This document shows, one piece after another, positions 27,482-36,354 of a stretch of DNA of 64,000 nucleotides. The first letter of the stretch is position 1, and every line of letters starts with the position of its first letter. Under the pieces are notes generated by a model, which saw only the letters and a list, made by a program, of their open reading frames with translations, searched no databases and had not been told where the DNA came from. The position numbers and the translations under genes were made by a program. The stretch spans positions 17,677 to 81,676 of the forward strand of contig JBFWMM010000006.1 of the NCBI GenBank assembly GCA_050251615.1, in the 5' to 3' direction. Source of the DNA: Sedimentisphaera sp050251615 (lineage in GTDB: Bacteria; Planctomycetota; Phycisphaerae; Sedimentisphaerales; Sedimentisphaeraceae).

Positions 27482-27509
27482 TTTACTTTTGGTGGCGCAG
27501 GGGTATAAT
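27482..27509 (+). promoter_or_regulatory. Sigma-70-type promoter of the SpoIIE-type phosphatase gene
   Basis: TTTACT (27482-27487), 16 bases, TATAAT (27504-27509), about 30 bases before the ATG at 27539. Confidence 0.6.
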
Positions 27510-27538
27510 CAGGCTTTATAATATCATCAGGACGGGTT

Positions 27539-28825
27539 ATGGCTTCAAAATTGAAGAAAAACGAAATAAACGCAGATATTTACAACATCTCTACAATCGC
27601 CGCAGGTTCATTTACCCTCCAGGAGGTGCTCGATAGCCTTGCAAAGGCGGCTGTGGAGGTTACAGGAGCAAAGGCCTGTTCGATCAGGCTGCTTTCTACG
27701 GAATCAAATGATCTTGCCATGCGCAGTACGTACGGCCTCAGCGATTCGTATCGTAACAAGGGCCCCGTTACGCCCAACGACCCCGTGATAAAGCTCGCCT
27801 TCAGCGGCGAGGCCGTAATCATAAACGATATGATGAACGATGCGCGCGTGAAATACCCAATAGCAAGCCAGAAAGAGGGGCTTGTCGGCCAGCTCACTGT
27901 CGCTATGGTCTTCCGCGACAAGCCGATAGGCGTTTTGCGGCTCTACTCGGGTCGGCCAAACTTCTTCAGCCAGAGCGATATAGACATCGCACGGCTCGTA
28001 GCAACGCAGTGTGCTGTGGCGATAACCAACGCCAAGCTCTACTCAACCGCCATCAAAATGAATAAAATGCAGAGCCAGATGGACCTCGCAGGCACGATAC
28101 AGCGCCGCATGATCCCCTCAAGCCTGCCGGCTATAAGCGGCCTCGACATTGCCGCGTCGTACCGTCCATGCTATGCCATCGGCGGTGATTTCTACGACTT
28201 CACAATCGTAAACGATGACACACTCGTGTTTCTTATAGCGGATGTTATGGGCAAGGGGATTCCTGCGGCCATGATGATGAGCATGTTCAGGGGCGGTTTC
28301 AAAGCGCTTACAGAGTGCTGCCGCGACTGCCACAGGTTTAATGTGAAGTCGGTGGCTGGGGCGTACAACGATTTCGTTTGCAGCAATAGCGTGGAAGGCG
28401 AATTTATCACGGCTTTTGTCGGTATAATCGAATTTAAAAAAGGCACGCTCAGCTACACTAACTGCGGCCACGAACCCGGAATCCTGCTCAGAAACGGCAG
28501 TACAGTCGAGTTTACAGGTGGTGGGCCTGTACTCGGGCTTGCGGCCGACAGCAAGTTTGAGACGATTTCAATCGAGCTGAACAAAGGTGATATGCTCCTG
28601 TTTTACACTGATGGCCTTGTCGATGCGGTCAACTATGAAAGCCAGCTCTGGGGCAGGGAAAGGCTCAATGATACCGTTTTGAAATGTACGGCGAATATGA
28701 GCGCCGAGACTGCCGCCAAAACAATCCTCAACTTCCGCCGCAGATTCACAGGACTGCTTCAGCAGCCCGATGATACAAGTATCGTCGCGATACGAGTTAC
28801 AGAAGACACGATGCACCTGATTTGA
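27539..28825 (+). CDS. GAF-SpoIIE serine phosphatase (RsbU type)
   Basis: A 428-residue cytoplasmic PP2C-type phosphatase. Residues about 15-175 are a GAF sensor domain (ALAKAAVEVTGAKACSIRLL, IARLVATQCAVAITNAKLYS), followed by a short linker helix with DLAGTIQRRMIP and the SpoIIE domain (about 205-425): metal-binding GGDFYDF, FLIADVMGKGIPAAMMMS, NCGHEPGILL, LLFYTDGLVDAVN and DDTSIVAIRV. Such proteins dephosphorylate an anti-sigma antagonist in partner-switching control; no partner (STAS or kinase) is encoded nearby. It is divergent from the third sigma gene. Confidence 0.92.
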   Translation: MASKLKKNEINADIYNISTIAAGSFTLQEVLDSLAKAAVEVTGAKACSIRLLSTESNDLAMRSTYGLSDSYRNKGPVTPNDPVIKLAFSGEAVIINDMMNDARVKYPIASQKEGLVGQLTVAMVFRDKPIGVLRLYSGRPNFFSQSDIDIARLVATQCAVAITNAKLYSTAIKMNKMQSQMDLAGTIQRRMIPSSLPAISGLDIAASYRPCYAIGGDFYDFTIVNDDTLVFLIADVMGKGIPAAMMMSMFRGGFKALTECCRDCHRFNVKSVAGAYNDFVCSNSVEGEFITAFVGIIEFKKGTLSYTNCGHEPGILLRNGSTVEFTGGGPVLGLAADSKFETISIELNKGDMLLFYTDGLVDAVNYESQLWGRERLNDTVLKCTANMSAETAAKTILNFRRRFTGLLQQPDDTSIVAIRVTEDTMHLI

Positions 28826-28880
28826 ACGGGCGTTGAATACGAAAGGGCGATAAAAAATCTGCTATGATGAGATCTGTGCA

Positions 28881-29195
28881 ATGATGAGAAAAGCGTTCAA
28901 GATGAAGCTCAAGCAGGGTTGTGTAGTTGAGTACAAAAAGAGGCACGATGAAATCTGGCCTGAGCTTAGCCGCCTGCTCACTGAAGCGGGAATCCGCGAT
29001 TACAGCATCTACCTCGATGAAGAGACGGGCGATTTGTTTGCGTTTCAGCGGCTCACGCCGGACAATCAGGCTGCGAAGCTGCCGAATCATCCTATTATGA
29101 AGAAGTGGTGGGATGCGAATGCCGATTTGATGGAGTGCAACCCTGATAACTCGCCCGTAGAGATACCACTTGCCGAGATGTTCCACATGGACTGA
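28881..29195 (+). CDS. rhaM: L-rhamnose mutarotase
   Basis: A 104-residue dimeric alpha/beta-barrel enzyme that interconverts the alpha and beta anomers of L-rhamnose. Family features are AFKMKLKQGCVVEYKKRHDE (active-site His and Tyr), WPELSRLLTEAGIRDYSIYL and MKKWWDANADLM near the end. Length matches the family. The start could be 28881 or the next ATG three bases on. It lies 55 bases before an alpha-L-rhamnosidase gene on the same strand, which supports the assignment: the pair releases and prepares rhamnose. Confidence 0.93.
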   Translation: MMRKAFKMKLKQGCVVEYKKRHDEIWPELSRLLTEAGIRDYSIYLDEETGDLFAFQRLTPDNQAAKLPNHPIMKKWWDANADLMECNPDNSPVEIPLAEMFHMD

Positions 29196-29250
29196 TTATG
29201 ATTGCTAACGAGGGGGAAGCAGAATCGAAAAATAGAAAGGGATTTGGGAA

Positions 29251-32200
29251 ATGAGAAAACTGATCGTGTTTTTATGCGCCTCTGTTTTAGCAGGTTCGCT
29301 TCGGGCTGCCGCAATAACGGCGGAGGAAATAAGGGAAGAAACACAAAAGTATGTGCTGACATCTTCAGGCGTGCAGGCGCAACCGAAGGCAGTCTATAAG
29401 ACGGCAGGCGCAGTGGAGGGGGCTGATAATCTCCTGCAAGGGGGCGGTGGCGCGGCGGAGCTTCGTTATGACAGCGGCGGCGAGAAGCCGTACATTATCT
29501 TCGACATGGGGCGCGCGAGCGTCGGGGGGCATGCGGTCTTTTCCGTGAAATCACACGTCGGGCTGCCCGTTGTGCGCCTGGCATATTCCAATCATCCGTT
29601 TGCCTGCGCCGAGAGAGGCGATTTCGAGCGCGGCTCTTGCACATATCTCGGCGTTGACCTGCCTGTACTGCCGGCAAATCCCTGCCGCTATGAGCTTAAC
29701 ACTATCCCGCGAGACGGCGTATTCATCGCGCCGCTCATTCAGGGCCAGCAGCGGTATGTGCGTTTGCAGCTGGATACGGAAAATACAGCAGTGCAGATTG
29801 ATTCGTTTGCAATCGTAAATAAAGACGTCCACGACATTTCGCCCACGGCAGGCCGCTTTCTCTGCGACAATGACATGATCAACCAAATCTGGTACGCCGG
29901 CTCATGGACGCTTCAGATCGCGTCTTTTCCCGCCTACGGCGCATGGACAAATCTTAACGGCTGGCTGATTCCGCGAAAGCTTGAGCGCAGCGGTGATGTG
30001 GCTCTGAGCAAAGCAGGCGCCGGCATTCGGGACTATACGTTCGATTTCGATTTTGAGATCCGCAAGAATCCCGACCACCTCTCCCACGCCGGCTGGGCTT
30101 TTCGCGCATCTGATGAAGACAACTGCTACGTCGCCTCGATTGACCTTGCGGGCGTGTTTGCCCTGAAAAAGCGCGTCGGAGGCGAGTATTTTACCTTGAA
30201 GCAGAAGGTGTTGCGGGAAGCGCCTGTTGACGGGGCGCAGCATCATATTCGAGTGGAGCTGGATGGGGATAATATCACAACACTCCTCGACGGTTCTCAG
30301 ATTGACAGCACAACCGACTCGACCTTCTCCGCGGGGAAAGTCGGCTTCTGGCACCCGAAAGAGAAGTGGTTTCTGATTGACAATGTGAAGGTGAGCGCGG
30401 GCGGCGAAGAGCTGCTCCGCGACGACTTCAACAGAGGTCTCGATAAGTGGGATTACACCATAACGCGGCCTTTCATCGCCGACGGTGCCAAGCGCGACAG
30501 GCTTGTCTGGTCGGGCGATCTGGACTGGGCGGCGTGGAATGTTTACTACGCCTTTGACGACGCCTCCTATATGCGCGGCTCGCTCGAAATGCTGGCATTC
30601 AACCAGACGCCCGAGGGCTATGTTCACGCGGCGCCTTATCCGGAGAATGAAGTGGCGCCGGCATCGGGTGATTACGGCCAGTTTCAGTCGGATGAGTTTT
30701 CCGCATGGCTGATTCCCGTGGCCTGGGACTACCTCCTCTATACAGGCGATAAGGACACCCTGCGCAGGATTTATCCCGCCATCCGCAAAGACCTCGACTA
30801 TCTGCTCGGCTTTACGGGCGATAGCGGCCTCTTTTTCCAGCGCTATGAGACAAGCAAACACGCAAGCAACCTTTCGCTCGGCGATACGGGCGAGCGCTCC
30901 TATATCAACATTCTCATTCTAAACTCGCTGAAAAAGACCGCGATGATTGCCGACGAGCTGGGCTTCAATGATGACGTGAAATTCTGCCGCGACAAGGCGG
31001 CGGAAATGAAAAGCGCGATTATGGCGAATCTTTGGAATGAGGAGGACGGTTATTTTCAGGAATCGGCAACTATGACGGGCTTCTACCACGTCTCCAACGC
31101 GCTGGCTATGTCAACGGGCCTTGTAACCCCGGAGCAGGCCGCACGCATTATGCCTCGCATGGGCAGGCACTCCCACGGCAAGTTTCAGAGCCTGATGATG
31201 CGTGGTAAATTCGAGTATGATTACGGCAGCGAGGCGATGGAGGATTTGTTTGAGCATAACTGGACATGGCCCGTGCTCACGAAGGAAGTGCCGTTGACTG
31301 TTACCGAGTGCATGACGCCATTACAGGGCGGCTGGGGCGATGATTCGCATCCCGATACCGCGATTTCAGGCCTGCTTACTGCATTTATTCTGGGCGTTCG
31401 GCCGGTTGAGCTTGGATTTGCGCAGTACAGCGTCAAGCCGCATTTGAGCGAACGAATCAGGGAAGCCGCGGGCATCGTGCCTACGGAGAAAGGGGAGATT
31501 GTGTGCTCGTGGAAGCTGGAGACGGGGCGCTTTACGCTCACTCTGACCTCCCCCGCGGGAACAAGCGCGACAGTCGCGCTGCCTGTGGAGGGTCTTGAAG
31601 ATTACAAGGTGAGCGTGAACGGCAGGTACATTAAAAATGAGCGGATTGAGCGTGAGGGCGGCTATGTTGTTCTGCGCGATATTCAGAGCGGCGAATATAT
31701 GTTTGCCGTGGAGGCTGTTGAAGGCGCATGGGAGACCGCGCCGAAGGCTGTTTTTACGGCAATGGCAAAGAGCGGCAGCCGGAACTGGAACCTGAAAGCG
31801 TCTAACAGCTATGAAGACGGCGACTGGGCCCTGAGCAAACTTGCCGACGGCATCAAGACGTCCGCACAGGGTTCAAAAGGATATACCAGCAAGGCCGCAT
31901 ACTCTGTTTCTCACGCCGAGTGGGTTGAGGTTGAACTGCCGGAGAAGACGGCGATTAAGAATATTATTCTCTACCCGCGAACCGACACAAAATCCGTCTC
32001 CGGCCAAACCGCGGGGTTCCCCGTTGACCTGTCGGTCTCTATGAAAAACTCGCAGGGCAAGTATGAGGTGGTGAAAACACTTACCGGCATCGAAAATCCG
32101 CTTGGTGAGGCGTATGAGATCAGCCTCTATACCGTTGTCGGATACCGCCGGACAGATTCGATCAGGATTGATGTAACGAAGCTTGGCGAACCTGCCTCCG

Positions 32201-32256
32201 ATGAGGCCGAAATTTACCGTTTACAGCTTGCGGAGCTGGAAATCGTTACCGAGTAG
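29251..32256 (+). CDS. Secreted GH78-type alpha-L-rhamnosidase with inserted LamG-like domain
   Basis: A 1001-residue exported glycosidase expected to remove terminal L-rhamnose. Signal peptide MRKLIVFLCASVLAGSLRA. N-terminal beta domains run to about residue 240 (DNDMINQIWYAGSWTLQIAS is the usual entry to the catalytic part). An extra sandwich of about 160 residues is inserted at about 245-400 (FDFDFEIRKNPDHLSHAGWA, GKVGFWHPKEKWFLIDNVK), resembling DUF1080/LamG modules. The (alpha/alpha)6 barrel follows, with GAKRDRLVWSGDLDW near 410 carrying a catalytic Asp, then SDEFSAWLIPVAWDYLLYTG. A beta domain and an F5/8-type module (about 840-1001, WVEVELPEKTAIKNIILYPR) close it. Confidence 0.87.
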   Translation: MRKLIVFLCASVLAGSLRAAAITAEEIREETQKYVLTSSGVQAQPKAVYKTAGAVEGADNLLQGGGGAAELRYDSGGEKPYIIFDMGRASVGGHAVFSVKSHVGLPVVRLAYSNHPFACAERGDFERGSCTYLGVDLPVLPANPCRYELNTIPRDGVFIAPLIQGQQRYVRLQLDTENTAVQIDSFAIVNKDVHDISPTAGRFLCDNDMINQIWYAGSWTLQIASFPAYGAWTNLNGWLIPRKLERSGDVALSKAGAGIRDYTFDFDFEIRKNPDHLSHAGWAFRASDEDNCYVASIDLAGVFALKKRVGGEYFTLKQKVLREAPVDGAQHHIRVELDGDNITTLLDGSQIDSTTDSTFSAGKVGFWHPKEKWFLIDNVKVSAGGEELLRDDFNRGLDKWDYTITRPFIADGAKRDRLVWSGDLDWAAWNVYYAFDDASYMRGSLEMLAFNQTPEGYVHAAPYPENEVAPASGDYGQFQSDEFSAWLIPVAWDYLLYTGDKDTLRRIYPAIRKDLDYLLGFTGDSGLFFQRYETSKHASNLSLGDTGERSYINILILNSLKKTAMIADELGFNDDVKFCRDKAAEMKSAIMANLWNEEDGYFQESATMTGFYHVSNALAMSTGLVTPEQAARIMPRMGRHSHGKFQSLMMRGKFEYDYGSEAMEDLFEHNWTWPVLTKEVPLTVTECMTPLQGGWGDDSHPDTAISGLLTAFILGVRPVELGFAQYSVKPHLSERIREAAGIVPTEKGEIVCSWKLETGRFTLTLTSPAGTSATVALPVEGLEDYKVSVNGRYIKNERIEREGGYVVLRDIQSGEYMFAVEAVEGAWETAPKAVFTAMAKSGSRNWNLKASNSYEDGDWALSKLADGIKTSAQGSKGYTSKAAYSVSHAEWVEVELPEKTAIKNIILYPRTDTKSVSGQTAGFPVDLSVSMKNSQGKYEVVKTLTGIENPLGEAYEISLYTVVGYRRTDSIRIDVTKLGEPASDEAEIYRLQLAELEIVTE

Positions 32257-32306
32257 AGGCCGGTCTCCGGATACTTGAATTGAACAGCATATATGAAAGA
32301 ATTTCC

Positions 32307-32495
32307 ATGAACAAAAATACGTTTCCGGCGCTTCGTCTAAATACCATTGCCATTCTGTTGTTTGCCGTATCGGCAGCGTGAATCTCAACGACCGTGCGTG
32401 GCGTGCTGCGAAGAAAAAAACTGTTGTGGATTGTCGTAGCGAGAATTATAATCACAGCGGGCTTTGCCGGAATATGGCATAAGCAGCCGCACTGA
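32307..32495 (+). pseudogene. Small membrane-protein frame interrupted by an in-frame TGA
   Basis: Sixty-three codons in one frame: 24 residues ending in a hydrophobic helix (LNTIAILLFAVSAA), a TGA at 32379-32381, then a basic loop and a second helix (LLWIVVARIIITAGFAGIW) to a TGA at 32493-32495. The two-helix hairpin layout suggests a small membrane protein broken by a stop, but with no homolog recognised this remains weak. Confidence 0.3.
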
Positions 32496-32522
32496 TTTGT
32501 GATTATATTCAGACTGTTTTGA

Positions 32523-33851
32523 ATGAAAAAGATTATAACTAAAACAAGAAATATCGCTGTTACGGGCATTGCCAGAGGGGGCAAAACAGTCTTTCTTACT
32601 TCATTGCTCGCACAGCTTGAAGAGTTCGATAACGCAAATTTTTCCTTTGCGAACAACTCCTCGATACAAGCCTTCAAAGAGCTTAGGCCGAGTGCAGGCA
32701 GGATAAGGCAGTTCCCGCTCGACAGATACCGCGACTTCCTCGCGATGAGGGGCTCCTGGCCGGAAAAAACTACCGACCGCTACGCGTACAGCTGTGAGTT
32801 CTGGCGCTCTGACTGGCGCATGAGCAAGCAGAGGCTTAATTTCTTCGATTTTCCTGGCGAAAGGATAGCGGACGCCGCCATTGCGGCCTTCCCCGATTAC
32901 GGGAAGTGGAGTGACCATCTCCTTCAGCATTTCAAAAACCACAAATCGCTCGCGGATATCGCCGAGCCTTTCTTCAAGCATCTTGAGCTGGCGCAGGGAG
33001 AGGCGGGAGACTTTGTCGCCTTGTACAAGCAGACCCTCGCAAAGCTCATCTTGAGCTATAAGCCGCTCATAACACCCTCAACGTTCCTCCTCGGCACTGA
33101 CGGCCGCGCCGCCAGGAAAGGAACTGTTCAGGAGCTTGCCGAATCAAGGCCGTCGGGAGTTGATGGCGCAAGCGAGTTCGCGCCGCTTTCCGCCGCTTGC
33201 AGAACGGCGCGCCCCGAGATTGCCCGCGAAATGGAACAAAACTACAAGCTTTACCGCAAGCAGGTTGTTATGCCCGTTTTCAAGGAGCTCGGCAGAAACA
33301 AACGCCTCATAGTCCTTATCGACATCCCAACCCTCCTCTCCGGCGGCGTCGGGCAGTACAACGATAACCGGCAGCTGCTCTCGGATCTCTTTGATGCGCT
33401 TCGCCCCGACTCCTCCATCGGCAAACAGATTCTGAGCGTGATTCAGTTTTGGAAAGGGCCTCTGGAGAAGGTTGCCTTTGTCGCTTCCAAGGCAGATATG
33501 ATGTACAATGACGACATTGAGAGCGGCAGAGTTGAGACGCTTTTGAGACAGCTTACAAGCAAGGCGAAAAAGGTAATGCCTGATGTGGAGTATAAGTGGT
33601 TTGTGTGCAGTGCGTGCAAATCGACTGTCAAAGGCAGTAAGCCCTATACCCTTAAAGGCCGGCCTGCTCTGAATAACCCCGAGCAGAAGATAATGGAGTT
33701 TGAGGTTTCTCAGGTGCCCGAGCACTGGCCCGACTCGTGGGAGCCGGGGGATTTCAGATTCCGTAGCATTATGCCGGAAGTGCCGCGCAATACGCAGAAG
33801 CCGCCGAGGCATATAAGGCTTGATGCCGTGTTTGATTTTATTGTAAATTGA
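32523..33851 (+). CDS. YcjX-like P-loop protein (DUF463)
   Basis: A 442-residue NTP-binding protein resembling E. coli YcjX. Walker A is VTGIARGGKTVFLTSLLAQ near residue 15, and FFDFPGERIADAAIAAFPDY near 105 is the switch/Walker B area of this family. The C-terminal part has VAFVASKADMMY, a TKAD-like base-recognition motif. It is followed 12 bases later by a YcjF-like membrane protein; the same pair occurs in proteobacteria, where it is linked to envelope stress (phage-shock regulon). The exact role is unknown. Confidence 0.85.
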   Translation: MKKIITKTRNIAVTGIARGGKTVFLTSLLAQLEEFDNANFSFANNSSIQAFKELRPSAGRIRQFPLDRYRDFLAMRGSWPEKTTDRYAYSCEFWRSDWRMSKQRLNFFDFPGERIADAAIAAFPDYGKWSDHLLQHFKNHKSLADIAEPFFKHLELAQGEAGDFVALYKQTLAKLILSYKPLITPSTFLLGTDGRAARKGTVQELAESRPSGVDGASEFAPLSAACRTARPEIAREMEQNYKLYRKQVVMPVFKELGRNKRLIVLIDIPTLLSGGVGQYNDNRQLLSDLFDALRPDSSIGKQILSVIQFWKGPLEKVAFVASKADMMYNDDIESGRVETLLRQLTSKAKKVMPDVEYKWFVCSACKSTVKGSKPYTLKGRPALNNPEQKIMEFEVSQVPEHWPDSWEPGDFRFRSIMPEVPRNTQKPPRHIRLDAVFDFIVN

Positions 33852-33863
33852 GGTTGATGCAAA

Positions 33864-35021
33864 ATGAAGCAACAGGATAACCTTGGAGACCCGTTGAGCG
33901 AGGATTTCGAGAAGACGCAGAAGCCTTCTTCCGCTGATAATGTGCCGCCGCAGATAAGGCCAGGTGATGACGGGCTCGGCATCCCTTCGGAGGCGGCTGA
34001 CGGCGCGAGTGTTGTGCCGGCAACCGGCTCGATTTTTGAGGGCGAAGAAGAGATTGACGAGGAGCTACGGGAGGAAGAGTTTGAGGCCAGACTGGCCGAG
34101 CTTTACCGATTCAGCAGGTTTTTGAAGGTTCCAGGCAAGCTCAAAAAGGTTCTTGTTCTTCTTCTGCTTGCCGTTGCGGGAGCATGCGGGGTGTATGTTG
34201 TTTCGCAAACCTGCTCCTTTTTGAGCAATCTGGACGATATAACGACGTCGAAAACGATTAGAATCGTAATCGCGGCGGCGTTCTCTCTCTTTGGTGCATT
34301 GATGCTTGCCGCCGTACTGCATCTGCTGTATATGGTGAGCAGGATAAAGACATCTCAATCGGTCAATCTCGCCGCTCTGACCACGCTTTCCGAGCGCGGG
34401 CACTTGCAGAGCATCGCCAGAAAGAAGGCGGGCGAGGCGCGTAAGCGGCTTGAGACCTATCTTGAGAGCTATCCGCTTGCGAAAGAATCGAAAAGAAGCC
34501 TTCTGCATTCCGGCCTGAAAGAGGAGGAGCTCAAGGCGCTTGTGAACGCCAGAGACAGGCTGCTCGATAAGGAACTGCCTGCGACGGATGTTGAGTGGCT
34601 CGGTGAGTACAAGCGCACTTTCCAGAGCACAATAGACAAGGCATCAAGTCGGATTATCGGAAGGTATTCGCTCAAGGCGGGCGTTGCCACGGCCGCTTCT
34701 CCCGTTTCGTTTATCGACCAGGCGATGGTGATTTTTGTCTGCATCAGCATGACGAAAGACCTCATCAGGATATACAATCTTCGCCCCGCGGCAGGGCAGA
34801 GCCTGATAATGCTCTCGTTCAGCGTTATAAACATCTATATATCCGGCGCGCTTGAAGAAACAACCGAGAGGTTTATGGAGTCTGTCGCAGAGAACGTCCC
34901 TGGCACAATCCCCGGAGCCTTCAAAACCGTCCTCGGAAAAACATCAGAGGGCACCCTGAACGGCCTGCTCATCTGGCGCCTCGGCAGAAGGGTTGTCTCG
35001 TTCCTGCAACCTGTCAGATGA
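33864..35021 (+). CDS. YcjF-like inner membrane protein (DUF697)
   Basis: A 385-residue membrane protein. GAGG lies 8 bases before the ATG. The first ~85 residues are acidic and disordered (EGEEEIDEELREEEFEARL); two transmembrane helices follow at about 95-112 (VLVLLLLAVAGACGVYVV) and 130-155 (IRIVIAAAFSLFGALMLAAV). The C-terminal DUF697 region (about 275-385) has SPVSFIDQAMVIFVCISMTK, the conserved membrane-associated core. Together with the upstream YcjX-like protein it forms a two-gene unit ending about 100 bases before the SAM-cycle promoter. Confidence 0.83.
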   Translation: MKQQDNLGDPLSEDFEKTQKPSSADNVPPQIRPGDDGLGIPSEAADGASVVPATGSIFEGEEEIDEELREEEFEARLAELYRFSRFLKVPGKLKKVLVLLLLAVAGACGVYVVSQTCSFLSNLDDITTSKTIRIVIAAAFSLFGALMLAAVLHLLYMVSRIKTSQSVNLAALTTLSERGHLQSIARKKAGEARKRLETYLESYPLAKESKRSLLHSGLKEEELKALVNARDRLLDKELPATDVEWLGEYKRTFQSTIDKASSRIIGRYSLKAGVATAASPVSFIDQAMVIFVCISMTKDLIRIYNLRPAAGQSLIMLSFSVINIYISGALEETTERFMESVAENVPGTIPGAFKTVLGKTSEGTLNGLLIWRLGRRVVSFLQPVR

Positions 35022-35126
35022 CGCAAACGCATTGTACAAAGTGTTTTTTATAAACCACAGGGCCAATCGTGGCCGTGAATGAGCGGGGTTGCCGCGCGGT
35101 CTGTAGCATCGGAAGGCACTTTTTTA

Positions 35127-35154
35127 TTGACAAGGCATGCAGAACCATTACCAT
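35127..35154 (+). promoter_or_regulatory. Promoter of the SAM-cycle operon
   Basis: TTGACA (35127-35132), 16 bases, TACCAT (35149-35154). The predicted start near 35161 coincides with the first base of the riboswitch P1 stem, which supports both calls. Confidence 0.7.
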
Positions 35155-35161
35155 TACGCCT

Positions 35162-35240
35162 CTGTATCAAGAGTGATGCGCGGAAGCCTCCGCATTGTCC
35201 GGCAACCTGGCCTTACCTCCAAGGTGCCAAAATGATACGG
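35162..35240 (+). ncRNA. SAM-I-clan (S-box-like) riboswitch aptamer
   Basis: S-adenosylmethionine-binding leader RNA. P1 is CTGTATCA (35162-35169) with TGATACGG (35233-35240), 8 pairs. It is followed by the invariant AAGAG, a P2 arm (GATGCG..GGA with TCCGCAT), and P3 formed by GGCAACC (35201-35207) and GGTGCC (35223-35228) with a bulged A, the hallmark of the S-box. After GGTGCCAAAA the strand returns at once to P1, so the P4 arm of classic SAM-I is missing; this resembles the SAM-IV or SAM-I/IV variants. It precedes PfkB kinase, ahcY and metK, the expected regulon. Confidence 0.88.
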
Positions 35241-35243
35241 CTT

Positions 35244-35329
35244 GAAAGAGCAAAAAAAGGTTCATCAATTCGATTTTCATTTTGCCCTTTCATTTCAACG
35301 GTCGATTTACGTATATAGATTTCAAAGGG
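35244..35329 (+). promoter_or_regulatory. Candidate expression platform of the SAM riboswitch
   Basis: GAAAGAGCAAAA (35244-35255) can pair with TTTTGCCCTTTC (35280-35291), 11 of 12 positions. The CCCTTT inside the second strand (35285-35290) is also complementary to the ribosome binding site AAAGGG (35324-35329) of the kinase gene. The two pairings exclude each other, so ligand binding could hide or free the ribosome binding site. No T run follows either hairpin, which favours translational control. Confidence 0.5.
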
Positions 35330-35334
35330 TATAA

Positions 35335-36324
35335 ATGAGCAAAAAAATAACAGGTTTCGGCGCTGCAATTTACGACATTGTCGCGAGTGTCAGCGATGAT
35401 TTCATCACTGGAAGTGTCGGCGATAAGGGTGGCATGGCATACATAGACTCCTCTCGTCTTGCGCAGCTCGTCGGGCAATTGCCCGCAGATGCGGTGAAAG
35501 TGGCGGGGGGCTCGGCGGCCAATACGGTTTTCGCGCTTGCGCAGCTCGGCCTCGAAACCTCATTCGTCGGAAAAGTCGGTCGTGATGAGTTCGGCCGTAG
35601 CTACCGCGAACAGTTTTTATCTGTTGACGGCGATTGCTCATCCTTCAAGGAAAGCCTTTCCGAGGCAACAGCCATCTGCCTGAGTATGGTAACCCCCGAT
35701 TGCGAGCGCACTATGCGCACGTGCCTTGCGGCCGCTTCTACGCTCACCCCCGAAGAAATCACCGCAGAAGACCTCCGCGGTTCAGACATCTGCCACATTG
35801 AGGGATACGCCCTCTTCAACAGACCGCTTGCGTTGCACGTCCTCAAGCTTTGCAAGGAGCTGGGCGTGGAGGTGAGCTACGACCTTGGTTCGTTCGAGGT
35901 GGTCTCGCAAAATCCCGATATCGCCGAGCTTCTCGCCGATTATGTGGACATCGTTTACGCAAATGAAGATGAGGCACGCGCCTTTGCACCTGATTCTACG
36001 CCCGAAAATGCGCTCGAAAAGCTCGCCACGCTGTGTAAGGTGGCGGTGGTGAAGCTGGGCAGAGCCGGTTCGCTCATCCAGAGCGGCAGCCGGCGATACA
36101 AAATTGCTCCTTTGGAGGTGGAAAGGGCCGTTGATACGACAGGTGCCGGTGATCTCTGGGCTTGTGGCTTCCTCTATGGCTACGCAAACTCGCTACCGTT
36201 GGATAAGTGCGGCGAATACGCATCCTTGATGGGCGCAGAGGCAGTGCGGCAGTTCGGCGGGAAGCTCTCAGCGGAGCAGTGGGAGCGGATTGGCCGCATA
36301 TTGAACAAGACTAAAACAGTGTAA
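35335..36324 (+). CDS. PfkB-family kinase, probable adenosine kinase
   Basis: A 329-residue ribokinase-fold sugar/nucleoside kinase. Hallmarks: VAGGSAANTVFALAQLGLE (signature 1) near residue 57, FVGKVGRDEFG, VKLGRAGSLI and the anion-hole signature DTTGAGDLWACGFLYG near 262, with the catalytic Asp. The N terminus (GFGAAIYDIVASVSDDFI) fits adenosine-kinase-like PfkB members. It is first in an operon with ahcY and metK behind a SAM riboswitch. Removing adenosine pulls the reversible AhcY reaction forward, so adenosine is the most sensible substrate; this is inferred from context. Confidence 0.85.
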   Translation: MSKKITGFGAAIYDIVASVSDDFITGSVGDKGGMAYIDSSRLAQLVGQLPADAVKVAGGSAANTVFALAQLGLETSFVGKVGRDEFGRSYREQFLSVDGDCSSFKESLSEATAICLSMVTPDCERTMRTCLAAASTLTPEEITAEDLRGSDICHIEGYALFNRPLALHVLKLCKELGVEVSYDLGSFEVVSQNPDIAELLADYVDIVYANEDEARAFAPDSTPENALEKLATLCKVAVVKLGRAGSLIQSGSRRYKIAPLEVERAVDTTGAGDLWACGFLYGYANSLPLDKCGEYASLMGAEAVRQFGGKLSAEQWERIGRILNKTKTV

Positions 36325-36354
36325 TATAACATTGCCGGATATTCAGGGAAAAAT

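Noticed and set aside
32379..32381. In-frame TGA as selenocysteine
   Set aside because: No SECIS-like stem was recognised after it and no homolog supports it; a decayed frame is simpler.
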